The notes beneath the pieces are model-generated. The model made no database searches. It saw only the letters and a program-made list of their open reading frames with translations, and was not told the DNA's origin. A stretch of DNA of 64,000 bases from Panicum virgatum (lineage: Eukaryota; Streptophyta; Magnoliopsida; Poales; Poaceae), in contig NC_053146.1 of NCBI RefSeq assembly GCF_016808335.1, positions 39,552,470-39,616,469 of the forward strand. The letters run 5' to 3'. The translations under genes were made by a program, and so were the position numbers. This document shows positions 43,351-54,229 of the stretch, piece after piece. The first letter of the stretch is position 1. Each line of letters begins with the position of its first letter.

Positions 43351-46300
43351 ATGGTGAACACCAGGAGCACCGGTTCCGGTTCTGGCCAGTAGCAGGGTCA
43401 GAACAACCAGGGTACTGGGATCCCGATGCCGCCACCTTTGACTCCGGAGCAGTACTTCCAGCTCCAGATGCAGATGATGGCTACCCTGAACAACACTGTT
43501 CAGGCTCTTCAGCAGGCTCACACTCAGCCTCCGCCTCCTCCACCGCCGCAGCCTCGCGACAAGCGTGCTGAGTTCCTGAGGGGTCACCCGCCGACGTTTT
43601 CTCACACGTCCGACCCTCTTCAGGCTGACGAATGGCTCCGTGCAGTGGAGCGTCAGCTGGACATCGCCCAGTGCGATGATCGGGAGCGAGTTTTGTACGC
43701 AGCAGGACAGCTGCGAGGGGCAGCTTTGGACTGGTGGGAGTCCCACCCAGTTCATGACCGCGAGTCTCTCACTTGGCTCCAGTTCAGGGAGCGCTTCCGC
43801 AGCCACAACGTCCCCGCGGGCGTTATGAAGATGAAACAGAAGGAGTTCCTTGCACTGAAGCAGGGGACTATGTCGGTCACGGAGTATCGTGATCGCTTTC
43901 TTCAGCTGGCTCGCTACGCCCCTGCCGATGTTGCGGATGACCGCAAGAAGCAGGAGCACTTCATGGAGGGCCTTAAGGACTACCTCCAGTACGCGCTGCT
44001 CAACCTCTGCTTCGACGACTTCAACCATCTGGTTGACAGCGCGCTCAACACTGAGCGCAAGCACCTGGAGATGGAGGACAAGAAGAGGAAGGTTGTCCCC
44101 GTTGCTTCCGGCAGCAACACTCGTCCACGCCTCCAGCCGCCCCAGCAGTACCAGCAGCAGTACCGGCCTCCTCAGCAGTACCAGCAGAGCCCACCGTAGT
44201 AGTACCCGCCTCGACAGCAGCAGGCAGGTCAGGGCCAGAGGTTACCGGCACCTCCGGCTCGTACTGCTCTACCAGCTCCACCGGCACCGCAGGCTCCACG
44301 TCCGGCAGCTCCTACCGGACAGCAGGCTCAGGGACCTCCTCGCACCTGCTTTCACTGCGGCCAGCTGGGGCACTACGCCAACGCTTGCCCCCGGAAGGCG
44401 CAGGCGGGACAGCAGGGGCGCCCAGCTCAGCCCAGGGCGCCACTTCAGGGCAGAGTGAACCACGTGACGGCCGAGTCAGCGGCCGAGGCTCCCAACGTGG
44501 TTATTGGTACGTTCATAGTTAATTCATATCCAGCTACAGTGCTTTTTGATACTGGTGCTACGCATTCCTTCATTACTCAGTCTTTTGTCGAGCATCCTGG
44601 TATTCATACTAGCACATTAAAGAGGTGCCTGTTAGTATCTTCACCGGGAGGACAGTTGAGGTCTCACACTTACTGCCCGAGAGTCAGTGTTTCTTTGAGG
44701 GGAGTAGAGTTCTGTACTGATCTGATGGTGCTAGACACCAAGGGCATTGATGTCATTCTGGGAATGGAGACTCTGGCCAAGTGGGGAGTTCGGATAGATT
44801 GTGCTCAGAGGACAGTCTTGCTATCAGCTTCCAGTGGCCAAGAGGTTGTTGTCAGTGCAGTAGAGCCTTCGGGATTTCTTCATCAGATGGAGGCTAGACC
44901 CACGGACGGTATTCGCGTGGTGTCTGAATTCCCGGATGTCTTTCCAGATGATCTGCCAGGTATGCCGCCTGAACGCGCCATTGAGTTTTGTATTGATCTC
45001 TTGCCTGGCACAGCTCCTATTGCAAAGCGGCCCTACCGTATGGCACCTATAGAGCATGAAGAAGTTAAGAAGACTATTGATGAGTTGCTAGCCAAGGGCT
45101 ATATCCGTCGCAGCTTCTCTCCTTGGGCTTTTCCATTGCTGCTAGTAGATAAGAAGGATGGCTCGAAGAGGATATGTGTCGATTATCGGGAGCTGAATGC
45201 AGTCACTATCAAGAACAAGCATCCACTGCCCCGTATTGAGGATCTCTTCGATCTGCTTCGAGGTGCTCGTATATTCTCGAAGATTGATCTTCGTTCGGGT
45301 TATTTTCAGCTGAGGATCTGTCCTGGGGATATTCCGAAGACAGCATTCACCTGCAAGTACGGGCTATATGAGTATACAGTCATGTCCTTCGGCTTGACTA
45401 ATGCCCCGGCTTTCTTCATGCACCTGATGAACATGGTCTTCATGGATTATCTGGATGTCTTCGTGGTGATCTTTATTGATGATATTCTGATCTTCTCCAA
45501 GACAGAAGAAGAGCATGAGGAGCATCTGAGACTCGTATTGCAGAGATTGAGAGAGCATCAGTTGTATGCCAAGTTCAGCAAGTGCGAGTTCTGGATTGAC
45601 GAGGTTCCATTCCTCGGTCATGTTATCTCTCAGGGAGGCATTGCTGTTGATCCGAGCAAGGTGAAGGATGTGCTCGAGTGGGAGACACCGCAGACAGTGA
45701 AGGAAGTCAGGTCTTTCTTGGGCTTAGCTAGATATTATCGGAGATTCATTGATTATTTCTCCAAGATCGCAAAGCCTTTGACTTCTTTGCTGGAGAAGAA
45801 TGTGGCTTTCATATGGACTGATGAGCGTCAGAGAGCCTTCGATGAGCTGAAGAAGAGGTTGACTACGGCGCCAGTCCTGACTCTGCCAGACCAGACGAAG
45901 AGGTTCACGGTATATTGTGATGCTTCGAAGGATGGTCTTGGGTGTGTTCTGATGCAGGAGGGCAGAGTGATTGCTTATGCTTCACGGCAGTTACGTCGGC
46001 ATGAGCTGAACTATCCTACTCATGATCTTGAGTTAGCCGTAGTTGTGCATGCTCTGAAGATTTGGAGGCATTACTTGTATGGGCAGCGGTGTGATATCTA
46101 CACTGATCACAAGAGCCTCAAGTACATTTTCACGCAGAATGAGCTGAACATGCGGCAGAGAAGATGGCTAGAGTTAGTCAAGGACTATGACCTGGAGATT
46201 CACTATCATCCGGGGAAGGCCAATGTTGTAGCAGATGCTCTGAGCAGAAGAAGTTATGTCAATATGGCCGTGGCTTTCCAGATGCCTCCAGAGTTATGCG

Positions 46301-47811
46301 AGGAGTTCGAGCAGTTGAGTCTGGGCTTCTTGCATCATACCTCTAGTGCAGCTTTTGAGGCAGTACCGACTCTAGAGTCAGAGATCAGGCAGCATCAGAA
46401 AGATGATGAGAAACTGTAGGAGATTCGTGAGTTGCTCAGGAAGGGTAAGGCTCCTCATTTCAGAGAGGATGATCAGGGTACTTTGTGGTACAAGAACCGG
46501 ATATGTGTGCCAGATGTGAAGGATCTTCGAAAGTTGATTCTGAGTGAGGCCCATGATACAGCTTATTTTATTCATCCGGGCAGCACGAAGATGTATTATG
46601 ATCTGAAGGAACGTTTCTGGTGGTACGGGATGAAGCGTTCAGTGGCAGAGTACGTGGCTATTTGTGACACCTGTCAGCGTGTCAAGGCTGAGCATCAGAG
46701 GCCAGCAGGTCTGTTACAGCCTTTGAAGATTCCAGAGTGGAAATGGGAGGAAATCACTATGGACTTCATTGTTGGATTGCCTCGTACTCAGAAAGGGTAC
46801 AACTCTATATGGGTAGTAGTGGATCGATTGACGAAGGTTGCTCACTTCATTCCAGTGAACACTACTTACTCCGGTGCTAGACTTGCGGAGTTGTACATCT
46901 CTCGGATTGTCTGCTTGCATGGTGTGCCGAAGAAGATTATATCTGACAGAGGGTCTCAGTTCACTTCTCGTTTCTGGGAGCAGCTCCATGATTCGTTGGA
47001 TACGAAGCTACGTTTCAGTACGGCTTATCACCCTCAGACAGATGGTCAGACAGAGAGAACCAACCAAGTGTTGGAGGATATGCTGAGAGCTTGTGCTATT
47101 CAGTATGGTGCTAGTTGGGATAAGTGCCTGTCATTTGCTGAGTTCTCATATAACAACAGCTATCAGGCCAGTCTAAAGAAGTCTCCCTTCGAGGCATTGT
47201 ATGGCAGAAAGTGCAGGACTCCTCTCTATTGGGATCAGATTGGTGAGAAGCAGCTCTTTGGCCCTGAGATCATAGATGATGCAGAGCAGATGGTTCAGGC
47301 TGTGCGAGAGAATCTGAGGATTGCACAGAGCAGACAGAAGAGCTATGCAGATGGCAAACGGAGGGACCTGACTTTCAGTATCGGTGATTATGTATATCTG
47401 AAGGTGTCTCCGATGAGAGGAATCCGCAGATTTAATGTCAAAGGGAAGTTAGCACCTCGGTATGTGGGGCCATTCAAGGTGCTAGAGCGGAAAGGCGAAG
47501 TTGCTTATCGCCTAGAGTTACCGCTCAGTCTTTCGGGAGTTCATGATGTCTTCCATATATCTCAGCTGAAGAGGTGTTTGCGAGTACTCGAGGAGCAGGC
47601 ACCCCTGGATGGAGTCGATGTGCAGGAGGATCTGACTTATACTGAGCATCCGGTGCAGATTCTGGAGACATCAGAGAGGGTTACTCGAAACAAGCGCATC
47701 AAGATGTGCAGAGTTCAGTGGAGTCACCACAGTGAAGCTGAGGCTACTTGGGAGCGAGAAGATGAGCTGATGAAGATATATCCAGATCTCTTTGCTAGCC
47801 AGCCCAGCTAA
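43351..47811 (+). pseudogene. Gypsy gag-pol polyprotein with four nonsense sites
   Basis: One continuous frame of 1486 codons from ATG 43351 (MVNTRSTGSG) to TAA 47811. Domains by residue: gag core with LRGAALDWWESHP about 120-134; CCHC knuckle [14 protein letters not shown] 333-346; aspartic protease [10 protein letters not shown] about 399-408; RT with FIDD 708-711; RNase H with its first Asp in YCDASKDG about 857; integrase H2C2 about 1070-1112, with catalytic Asp in MDFIVG about 1138, Asp in SDRGSQF about 1199 and Glu in TDGQTERTNQ about 1235; GPF motif in RYVGPFKVL; C-terminal chromodomain with VQWSHHSEAEATWE. In-frame TAG codons occur at 43390, 44197, 44200 and 46417; no frameshift was found. 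Proteins could only be made by readthrough or in trans. I have not altered the sequence to join the parts. Confidence 0.92.
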
Positions 47812-47829
47812 ATCTCGGGGACGAGATTT

Positions 47830-47847
47830 CTTTAAGGGGGTAGGGTC
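47830..47847 (+). other. Polypurine tract
   Basis: CTTTAAGGGGGTAGGGTC directly before the 3' LTR at 47848. Confidence 0.85.
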
Positions 47848-50800
47848 TGTAACACCCTAATTTAAATTTCAGCATTTAATAATAAATTTAATTGGCTTTA
47901 TTTAAATTTCTAAGGTTTATTGTGTTTAGTATGGCATTTAATTCAATTTGGTTCCTTAATGATTAAAATTTATCATAGGTTTAATTCTTGTGTTGCATTC
48001 ATGCTGATGCATTGTTTTCATTGTTTGATTTCATAGGGGTTTGAATTCAAATTTTCTTTTGAATTCAAATAGTTGAGCTTGAGTGAGAAATAGAATAGAA
48101 ATAGAAATAGAAAAGGAAAAACAAATCCACAACCAAACCGGACCCAAACAAAACCCAACCCGCAGCCCACCTCTCTCCCCAGTCCGGCCCAACCCAACCT
48201 CTCCCTCGTCCGGCCCAAACCCACTCCTCCCCGGGCCGCTTCCCTTCCCCCGGATCCAGCCCAAAACCCACCTCCCCGGCCTGCCTCGCCTGTCCACGTC
48301 ACGCAGCAGCCCAGCGTCGCCCGCGCCGCGCGTCGTCCGCCCTGACCCGCCGGTCCCACCCGCCAGTGTCGCCCGCTGCCCAAACCCGCTGACGGTCCGG
48401 GCCCAGCTGCCAGCTCCGTCTTCCCCGCAGAGCCGCAACGCCCGCCCGAGATTTCCGCGACTTTCCCCGCGGGCGCGCACGCCGAGATTCCCGGCCCTGC
48501 CCTTCTTAACCCCAGCCGCACCCCCCCTGCGCCCCCATCTCACCCCGCAGCGCCGCACAACCCTAGCCGCCGCCTTGCCTCTGCTCGGAGCGGAGCAGCG
48601 CCGCGACTCCACGCCGGTGAGCCCCTGCTCCATCTCATTTCACCACCTCCGGTGACTACGGACTTAATTGACCCCTGGGACACCTTCGCAGGACCCGCAC
48701 GGACACCTCCGGCCGGTCCAGCACCCGGAATCGCCCTGCGTCGACTCCGTTGCCACGCTCCGTCGAGCTCCGCCGCCAGGTTCACGCCGCCGACACCCTG
48801 CGCCACGCCATCCGTCCGATTCCACCCTCGGTGAGCATCACGTTGCCCCCCCCCTTTCCTTTGCGCTGGGTATTTAGGCCCGTAGCCCCTGGAAGCACCG
48901 GAACGCCGCCCGCTGGCGAGCTAGCGCCGCCCGGCGCCATGGCGAACCCCGCAGGATCCCTTACCGAGCCCAGCAGTAGCCCTAGGTGGATCACGCGTGT
49001 CGCGGTGATCATTCCAGGGCCAAATCCAAGGCAAATCGGCCACGGGAACACCGGTTTCGGGCCTCTCCGGCGAGGCGCCGCCGCGGGAAAGGTTTCCCGG
49101 CGACCAGCGCCGCCGCCGTCGCCCCCTCTCAACCCTGGCCATCCGATCCGAGATGGACGCCCGTGATTAGATCCCCAAACCGATCAGATCTGGACCATCA
49201 GATCCGGATCCAACGGCTGAGATCCAACCGTACCCCTTCGGCCTGTCACATTTGCTAAAGAGCCCTCACCTTTCTTGGAAATGAACCCGCAGTCCCTCCC
49301 TTTTCAAAAATATTTGCAGTTTGGCCCAGAATTTGGCAAACAGCCCCCTGAGCTTTTTAAATATTGAACCCGCCGTCCTAACTTGGTAATTTTGCGAGTT
49401 AGACCCCAGAGTTTTAGTTTAATTACGTTTCAGCCCTCGGTTTTAGCAGAAAAGCCCCTGAAACTTCAGTTTTCTTACAAATAAGCCCCTAGGACTTGTT
49501 TTTAGCCTAGAAAATGCGTTTTAGCTCCGTTTTTAGCGTTCTTTATATCCACGCGATCGTTGTATCGAGTAGAATAGTTTTAGCTTAGTTTTTCTTGCTA
49601 TTTTTATGTATTGATGTACTGTTCTTTAGCTTTTTGTTAGAGTTTGCTTGTATGCTTATTGTTGTGCATTGTTTTGGCCATGTGTTCGTGAGTAGACGTT
49701 GATCCATCTGAGGAGCCCCAGTACCAGTACCCGGAGCAGCCGTTTTCCGAGCACTTTGAGCAGCAGCAGGAGCAGTACGAGGAAGGCAAGTATAACATGA
49801 ACAACTTATCACCTTTAAATACATTTTCTTACTGCATTTTAATATTGTATGCCTATAAGGATTTCCTAGCCACTTTATATCCCTTATATATACATTTGGG
49901 TTGCATTTTGGTTAGTTGTGCTAGTTTGCTGCGCTAGAACACACTCTGGTCCTTTTTAATTAATTTGATTAATGGTTTACTTGAACTTAATTCTGAGAGT
50001 GGCCCTCTGTGTGGATGAGTGGCTCACGTCTCGTTAAAAGATGGTTTTTGTAGAAACATGGTTTAGGGGGCCAGCACGGTGCTTAGTGCTTGGTTGGCCA
50101 CTCTCCATAAGGACCGGTTCATAGAGCAACAACCTGGGACAACAGCGCTACCACAAGGCTAGAATGGGATAGACTTGGCGTAATAATTAGATCTTTTTGT
50201 TTTGGAGTAACTTACCTGCGGGGCAAGAGTAGTAAGCTTCAATGGTCCCTGCTCCTCCGGCTTGGTCTGTGCTTGGATTGCGCTCCTGTGCTTGTACCCC
50301 CGGAGGTGGGCCCCATCGTCGCCGACCTAACTCTCGCGGTTACGCCTTACCAACGAGATTCTTTGTAAAGGCCTCGTAGTGAGTCGCTAGTCATCTCACC
50401 TAAGGAAGTGTGATGAACAACTGGCGTAGCTCACGACTTGTGGGTAAAGATGTGCAACCTCTGCATAGTGTAAAACTGGTATACTAGCCGTGCTCACGGT
50501 TATGAGCGGCCCAGATCCTCCTTTTGATTAGTGAAGTTATCTCCTTCCGACGAGGGAGGTGCTTCTCGGGGTTTACCTTGGTGGCTTGGTTTTGGGTATG
50601 GTTCTCAGTAGTTTCTTAATTAATTCTGATTAATTACTATGTAACTGGGTTAATGGTAATTCATCAACTCGTAGTAAATAGTTTTAATAAAATTTTGCCA
50701 ACACTTAAAATCTAATGCAGTTGAGTCAGCCAGCCTAGAGCCTCATAGTTTGTGTTATACTTGTTGAGTACAAGTTGTGTACTCACTCTTGCCTCTTCTC

Positions 50801-51148
50801 TACGTTTTCCTCTTGGCTACGCTACTGCTGCTCAGTTCCTGCCGACACGAGGGAGTTCGTCCAGCGCTACCAGGACTACGAGGACTTCTAGGTGTTCGTC
50901 TCCCAGTCGACGTCCCTGTGGCGCCCTGCTTCAGCTTCGGAGAGCTTTATCGTATTTTGTACTTCGCTTCCGCTGTATCAGACATTTTTGTCATTAATGT
51001 AATAAATAACATTCGTATTCGCTTTATTATATCTTTTTACGTGATATGTGCTATGATATACTGTTCGTTCTGTTGTATATACGTGTGACTTGATCCTGGC
51101 ACGTATATGATTGCTCGGTTTATGTTCTTTTATAAACCGGGTGTTACA
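47848..51148 (+). repeat. 3' LTR
   Basis: 3301 bp, colinear with the 5' LTR. Differences are mostly transitions (about 27 of 33 by eye). Two single-base indels are in C runs near 48523 and 48846. Confidence 0.95.
49696..50891 (+). other. Candidate spliced small reading frame inside the 3' LTR
   Basis: Same structure as at 41330-42525: segments 49696-49785 and 50836-50891, same acceptors, GC donor and stop. One difference changes Ser to Phe (EQPFSEHF). In a transcript starting in this LTR the frame could be expressed independently of gag-pol. Confidence 0.4.
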
Positions 51149-51519
51149 AGCGGCTTCTCTAGTACGGCTCCGGCTCCTCGAGTGGAGCGGCTTCTCTAGT
51201 GGAGCTGGAGCCGTTTTTGCAAACCGTTTGGCAAAACAGCTTCACCTGTTGGAATGAGATTGTAAAATGTCTAAATTGCCCTTCCCTATATTTTTTTTAC
51301 GCTTTTCTTTCTTTTCCTTTTTTTCTCCTCTCCTTTCCTTTTTCTTTCCCTTTTCTCCTCTCCTTTTCTATTCGCCTGCGCCGCCGCCACCGGCGTTCGC
51401 CCGCGCCTCCTCCTCCGCGGCGGCGGCCTCGCGCCTCCTCCTCCTCCTCCTCCTCCCACAGGCCTGTTCCGCCGCCGCCGCCACCGGCGGCCTTCGCCCG
51501 CGCCTCCTCCTCCCACGAG

Positions 51520-51900
51520 CACGCTCGGCCACGGCGGCGCCCGCTCTGTCCCCCCTCCCGCTCGGCCACGGCGGCGCCCGCTCTGTCCCCCTCCTCCCGC
51601 TCGGCCATGGCGGCGCCAGCAGCTCGGCCCCCTCTTCTCGCTCGGCCATGGCAGCGCCGGCAGCTCGGCCCCCTCCTCTCGCTCGGCCATGGCGGCGCCG
51701 GCAGCTCCGCCTCCTTCCTTCAGCTCGGCCGCGGCGGCATCGATAGCTCCGCCCCCTACTCCCGCTCGGCCGTGGCGGTGCCAGCTCCGTCCCCCTCCTC
51801 CCGCTCGGCCACGGCGGCTCCGGCAGCTCGGCCCCCTCCTCCCGTAGTCCCGCTCGGCCATGGCGGCGCCGGCTGCTCCGCCCTCCTCCTCTTGCTCGAG
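51520..51900 (+). repeat. About 41-bp minisatellite
   Basis: Repeats of a unit starting GCTCGGCCATGGCGGCGCC and containing CAGCTCGGCCCCCTC, with variation in length and sequence. It lies inside the Tourist/PIF-like element and explains the long open frames on both strands here. Confidence 0.75.
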
Positions 51901-52574
51901 CCGCGACGCCACCGTCCTTCACCCCCATCGTGGCCCGCCGCCGCTGGACCTCCCGCCCCGCCCTGCGCTGCCGCACCTCGGCTGCCGAGGAGTGCGCAAA
52001 TAGGCCGCGAGGAGACGCAACGCGCGCGGGAACGGGGGAGGGCAAAGGTGGGAGGCGAGATGGAGGAGCTGCCGGAGCCGCTTGGAGCTACCATTTCATG
52101 GCTCCTCCCCCTCCGTCCGCTCCAGTCACCGGGATTTCCGGGGCTTCAGCGCCCGAGCTGGAGCTGGAGTCGGGTTTCAGCACCCTTTGGCAGGGCTCCG
52201 GCTGGAGCTGGCTTTGGAGCCGGCCGTGGAGCCCTGCCAAAGAGGCCCTATGTCTTGCCTCCTGCAATTGAGGACCGCCTGATCAGCCACTCTGCAACTG
52301 ATGGCCGCCTGATTGGTTAGGTTGCCAGTCGGCCTGCCCACGGCATCGTCCTGCCCGTCAGCCTGCCGATCCATTGCCGTCCAATCAGAAGGCGAAGCTA
52401 GAGCACAGAGAACCCGAGTGCACATCTCAATATATATATGAAAAAAAACCTTATCCAACATATGCCAAGGCACATAAATGCTTAACAAAATGAAGAATAC
52501 GATAGCACCGATAATTATCAATAAACACCAACAAAATATTATTGGGTCTACATGGTAATGATAAAATATACCTC

Positions 52575-52835
52575 TTAGTATTTGCGATTTCCTATTTTCT
52601 TAAAACGATCCACGACAGCATCATTTGTAACTTTTAATATTTTTTCTTTCTCCACATTGCAAATGAGACAATGATTCATGTAGTCATCTCCCATACGGTT
52701 GCGCAGCTTTGTTTTCACAGTTTTCATGGCTGAAAAGATCCTCTCTACTGTAGCAGTGGTGACAGGCAATATAAGTACTAGCTTCAAAAGCCGATAAACC
52801 AAACTGTAGGTAAGATGTTTCCTCGTCACTATCAT
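52575..52835 (-). pseudogene. hAT transposase C-terminal fragment (hATC dimerisation)
   Basis: The minus strand encodes LTYSLVYRLLKLVLILPVTT, then ATVERIFSAMKTVKTKLRNR and CLICNVEKEKI, ending at TAG 52575. This is the conserved C-terminal dimerisation region of plant TTF-type hAT transposases. The BED finger and catalytic core are missing, so the protein cannot transpose the element. Confidence 0.8.
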
Positions 52836-52978
52836 TTTTTGAGAAAGATCGACAGTGGTATGTTAAAGTGGCTATTGTCCACATGCCCACATAAGTTATG
52901 AAGGATTACGAATGTTAAAGTGGAGTGGAGCAAAGTGAGAAGCTAGAAACATGTGCAGCAGCAGCGGAGAGAAAAAGG

Positions 52979-53210
52979 ACTAAGAGCACTCAAACCTGCA
53001 GCCTCCTGCTGCTGCGCTGCAGATTCCGGCGAGCAGTGACAAGTGGTGCAGTGGTGCCACGGCGACCTACAATGCTGCCGCCTCGCTAGCTTTCGCCTGC
53101 GATGTTGCCGATTGGATCGCGGCGTTGTTTCGGCGTCTGGCAGCAGAACAACCAGCGCCGCTTTGCCTTTTCTTGTGGGTCTTAATTTTTCAAATTGATC
53201 TATAAGCAAG
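52979..53210 (-). other. Other hAT element 1 interior
   Basis: GC-rich segment, open on the minus strand, with no recognisable domain; probably remnant of the element's 5' region. Confidence 0.35.
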
Positions 53211-53375
53211 CTGGGCCTGCTGGGCAGTGGGCTCCATGACTGCTGTTGCCTGCTGGGCCGGACAGTGGTGCACCTAATTTGTGTTTAGGGAGTGCACATG
53301 TGGTAAAATTTAAACTTTTTTTCTTCCCAGGTGCACGTGCACTCAACAAGTCCAACATGGCTCCGCCCCTGCGTC

Positions 53376-54217
53376 TAAGGGTGGGAATGAGGAAATGATT
53401 ATCCAAACTTTTTGCATTTGTATCCGTATCCGCACCTTATTCGTATCCGTATCCGATTATAATATGGTACTAAAGTGTATATATCCGAATTCGTTTTTTC
53501 TCATTTTTCTCTATCCGATTTCACATCCGTATTCGACAATATCCGCAACATTCATATTCAAATAAGAATGAGGACATAGGAAACTATTAAAAATTATATA
53601 TATAACTAATGATTAGTGATATATTAGTTTTAGTATTAATAATAATATATTTAGTGGAACTATTTAAGACTGATCATGAATAAATGACATGTGCTACTAG
53701 GTTTAATATTACTAATGATATATAAAGATTAAGTTTAATTAATTTCAATTTAATTAACTATATTTTGTATGGATAATCATATTGATTTTAATTTACTTTT
53801 GTTTATCCACTTATTGATAAAATTATAAATATACTTTATTCTATTTATTCTTTATAACTATTGATATTTCCATTAAAATATTTATTCATTTGCATTTTAT
53901 ATCTTTATATTATTAACTATTTAAATATTTATGGATAAATATATTTTGATGAGATGTTTTTTTTAACTACAACGGTTACATACTTTAATCCTTATTGTAT
54001 AATGACTTAGCGATACATTCGAAATATGTTTATAATGAATAAAACAAACGAATATAAGTATGTTCCAAATCAAGTAAATATCCGAATCCGTATCCGAATT
54101 CGAGACATCCATTTTGCATCGTATCCGACAACATTCGAATCTGTATCCGAATTAAAATATGGTAAAAAAATGCTATCCGGATCGATTCCATGCGTATCCG
54201 ATCCGATTCCATCATTA
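53376..54217. mobile_element. hAT element 2, non-autonomous
   Basis: 842 bp, starts TAAGG and ends CATTA (reverse TAATG), both YARNG. Perfect 8-bp duplication CCTGCGTC at 53368-53375 and 54218-54225. Subterminal arrays of TATCCG/GTATCCGAA occupy both ends (53420-53540 and 54070-54210). The interior is very AT-rich, with no transposase. Confidence 0.85.
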
Positions 54218-54229
54218 CCTGCGTCCGAT

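Larger units (their letters stand above)
39484..51148 (+). mobile_element. Nearly intact Gypsy retrotransposon, Tekay/Del-like chromovirus
   Basis: 11,665 bp with two LTRs of 3.3 kb starting TGTAACACCC and ending GGGTGTTACA. It has a perfect 5-bp duplication AGCGG (39479-39483, 51149-51153), a tRNA-Met primer site, a purine tract and one gag-pol frame ending in a chromodomain. LTR length, gene order and chromodomain fit the Tekay/Del lineage. By eye the LTRs differ at about 33 substitutions and two indels (about 1%), so insertion was recent, of the order of 0.4 million years at the usual grass LTR rate. Confidence 0.93.
39423..52248. mobile_element. Tourist/PIF-like element interrupted by a Gypsy element
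   Basis: Ends GGGCCTGTTTGGCAGAGCTC (39423) and, reversed, GGGCCTCTTTGGCAGGGCTC (52248), flanked by TAT on both sides (39420-39422, 52249-52251). Without the retrotransposon (39484-51148 plus one AGCGG) it is about 1.16 kb. Near both ends GGCTCCGGCTCC/GGAGCCG words recur. Interior 51360-52080 is GC-rich with a minisatellite and no recognisable transposase, so it is non-autonomous. Confidence 0.8.
52386..53371 (-). mobile_element. hAT element 1 (transposase remnant)
   Basis: 986 bp. The left end is CAGAAGGCGAAGCTAG and the right end, reversed, is CAGGGGCGGAGCCATG, a common plant hAT terminus. The left target copy is CGTCCAAT (52378-52385). The right copy CGTCCGAT (54222-54229) is separated by hAT element 2. 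Carries the end of a transposase gene on the minus strand. Confidence 0.75.

Noticed and set aside
51199..52320. Long open plus-strand frame of 373 residues
   Set aside because: It is made of a GC-rich minisatellite inside a Tourist/PIF-like element; minus-strand frames are equally open and no domain is present.
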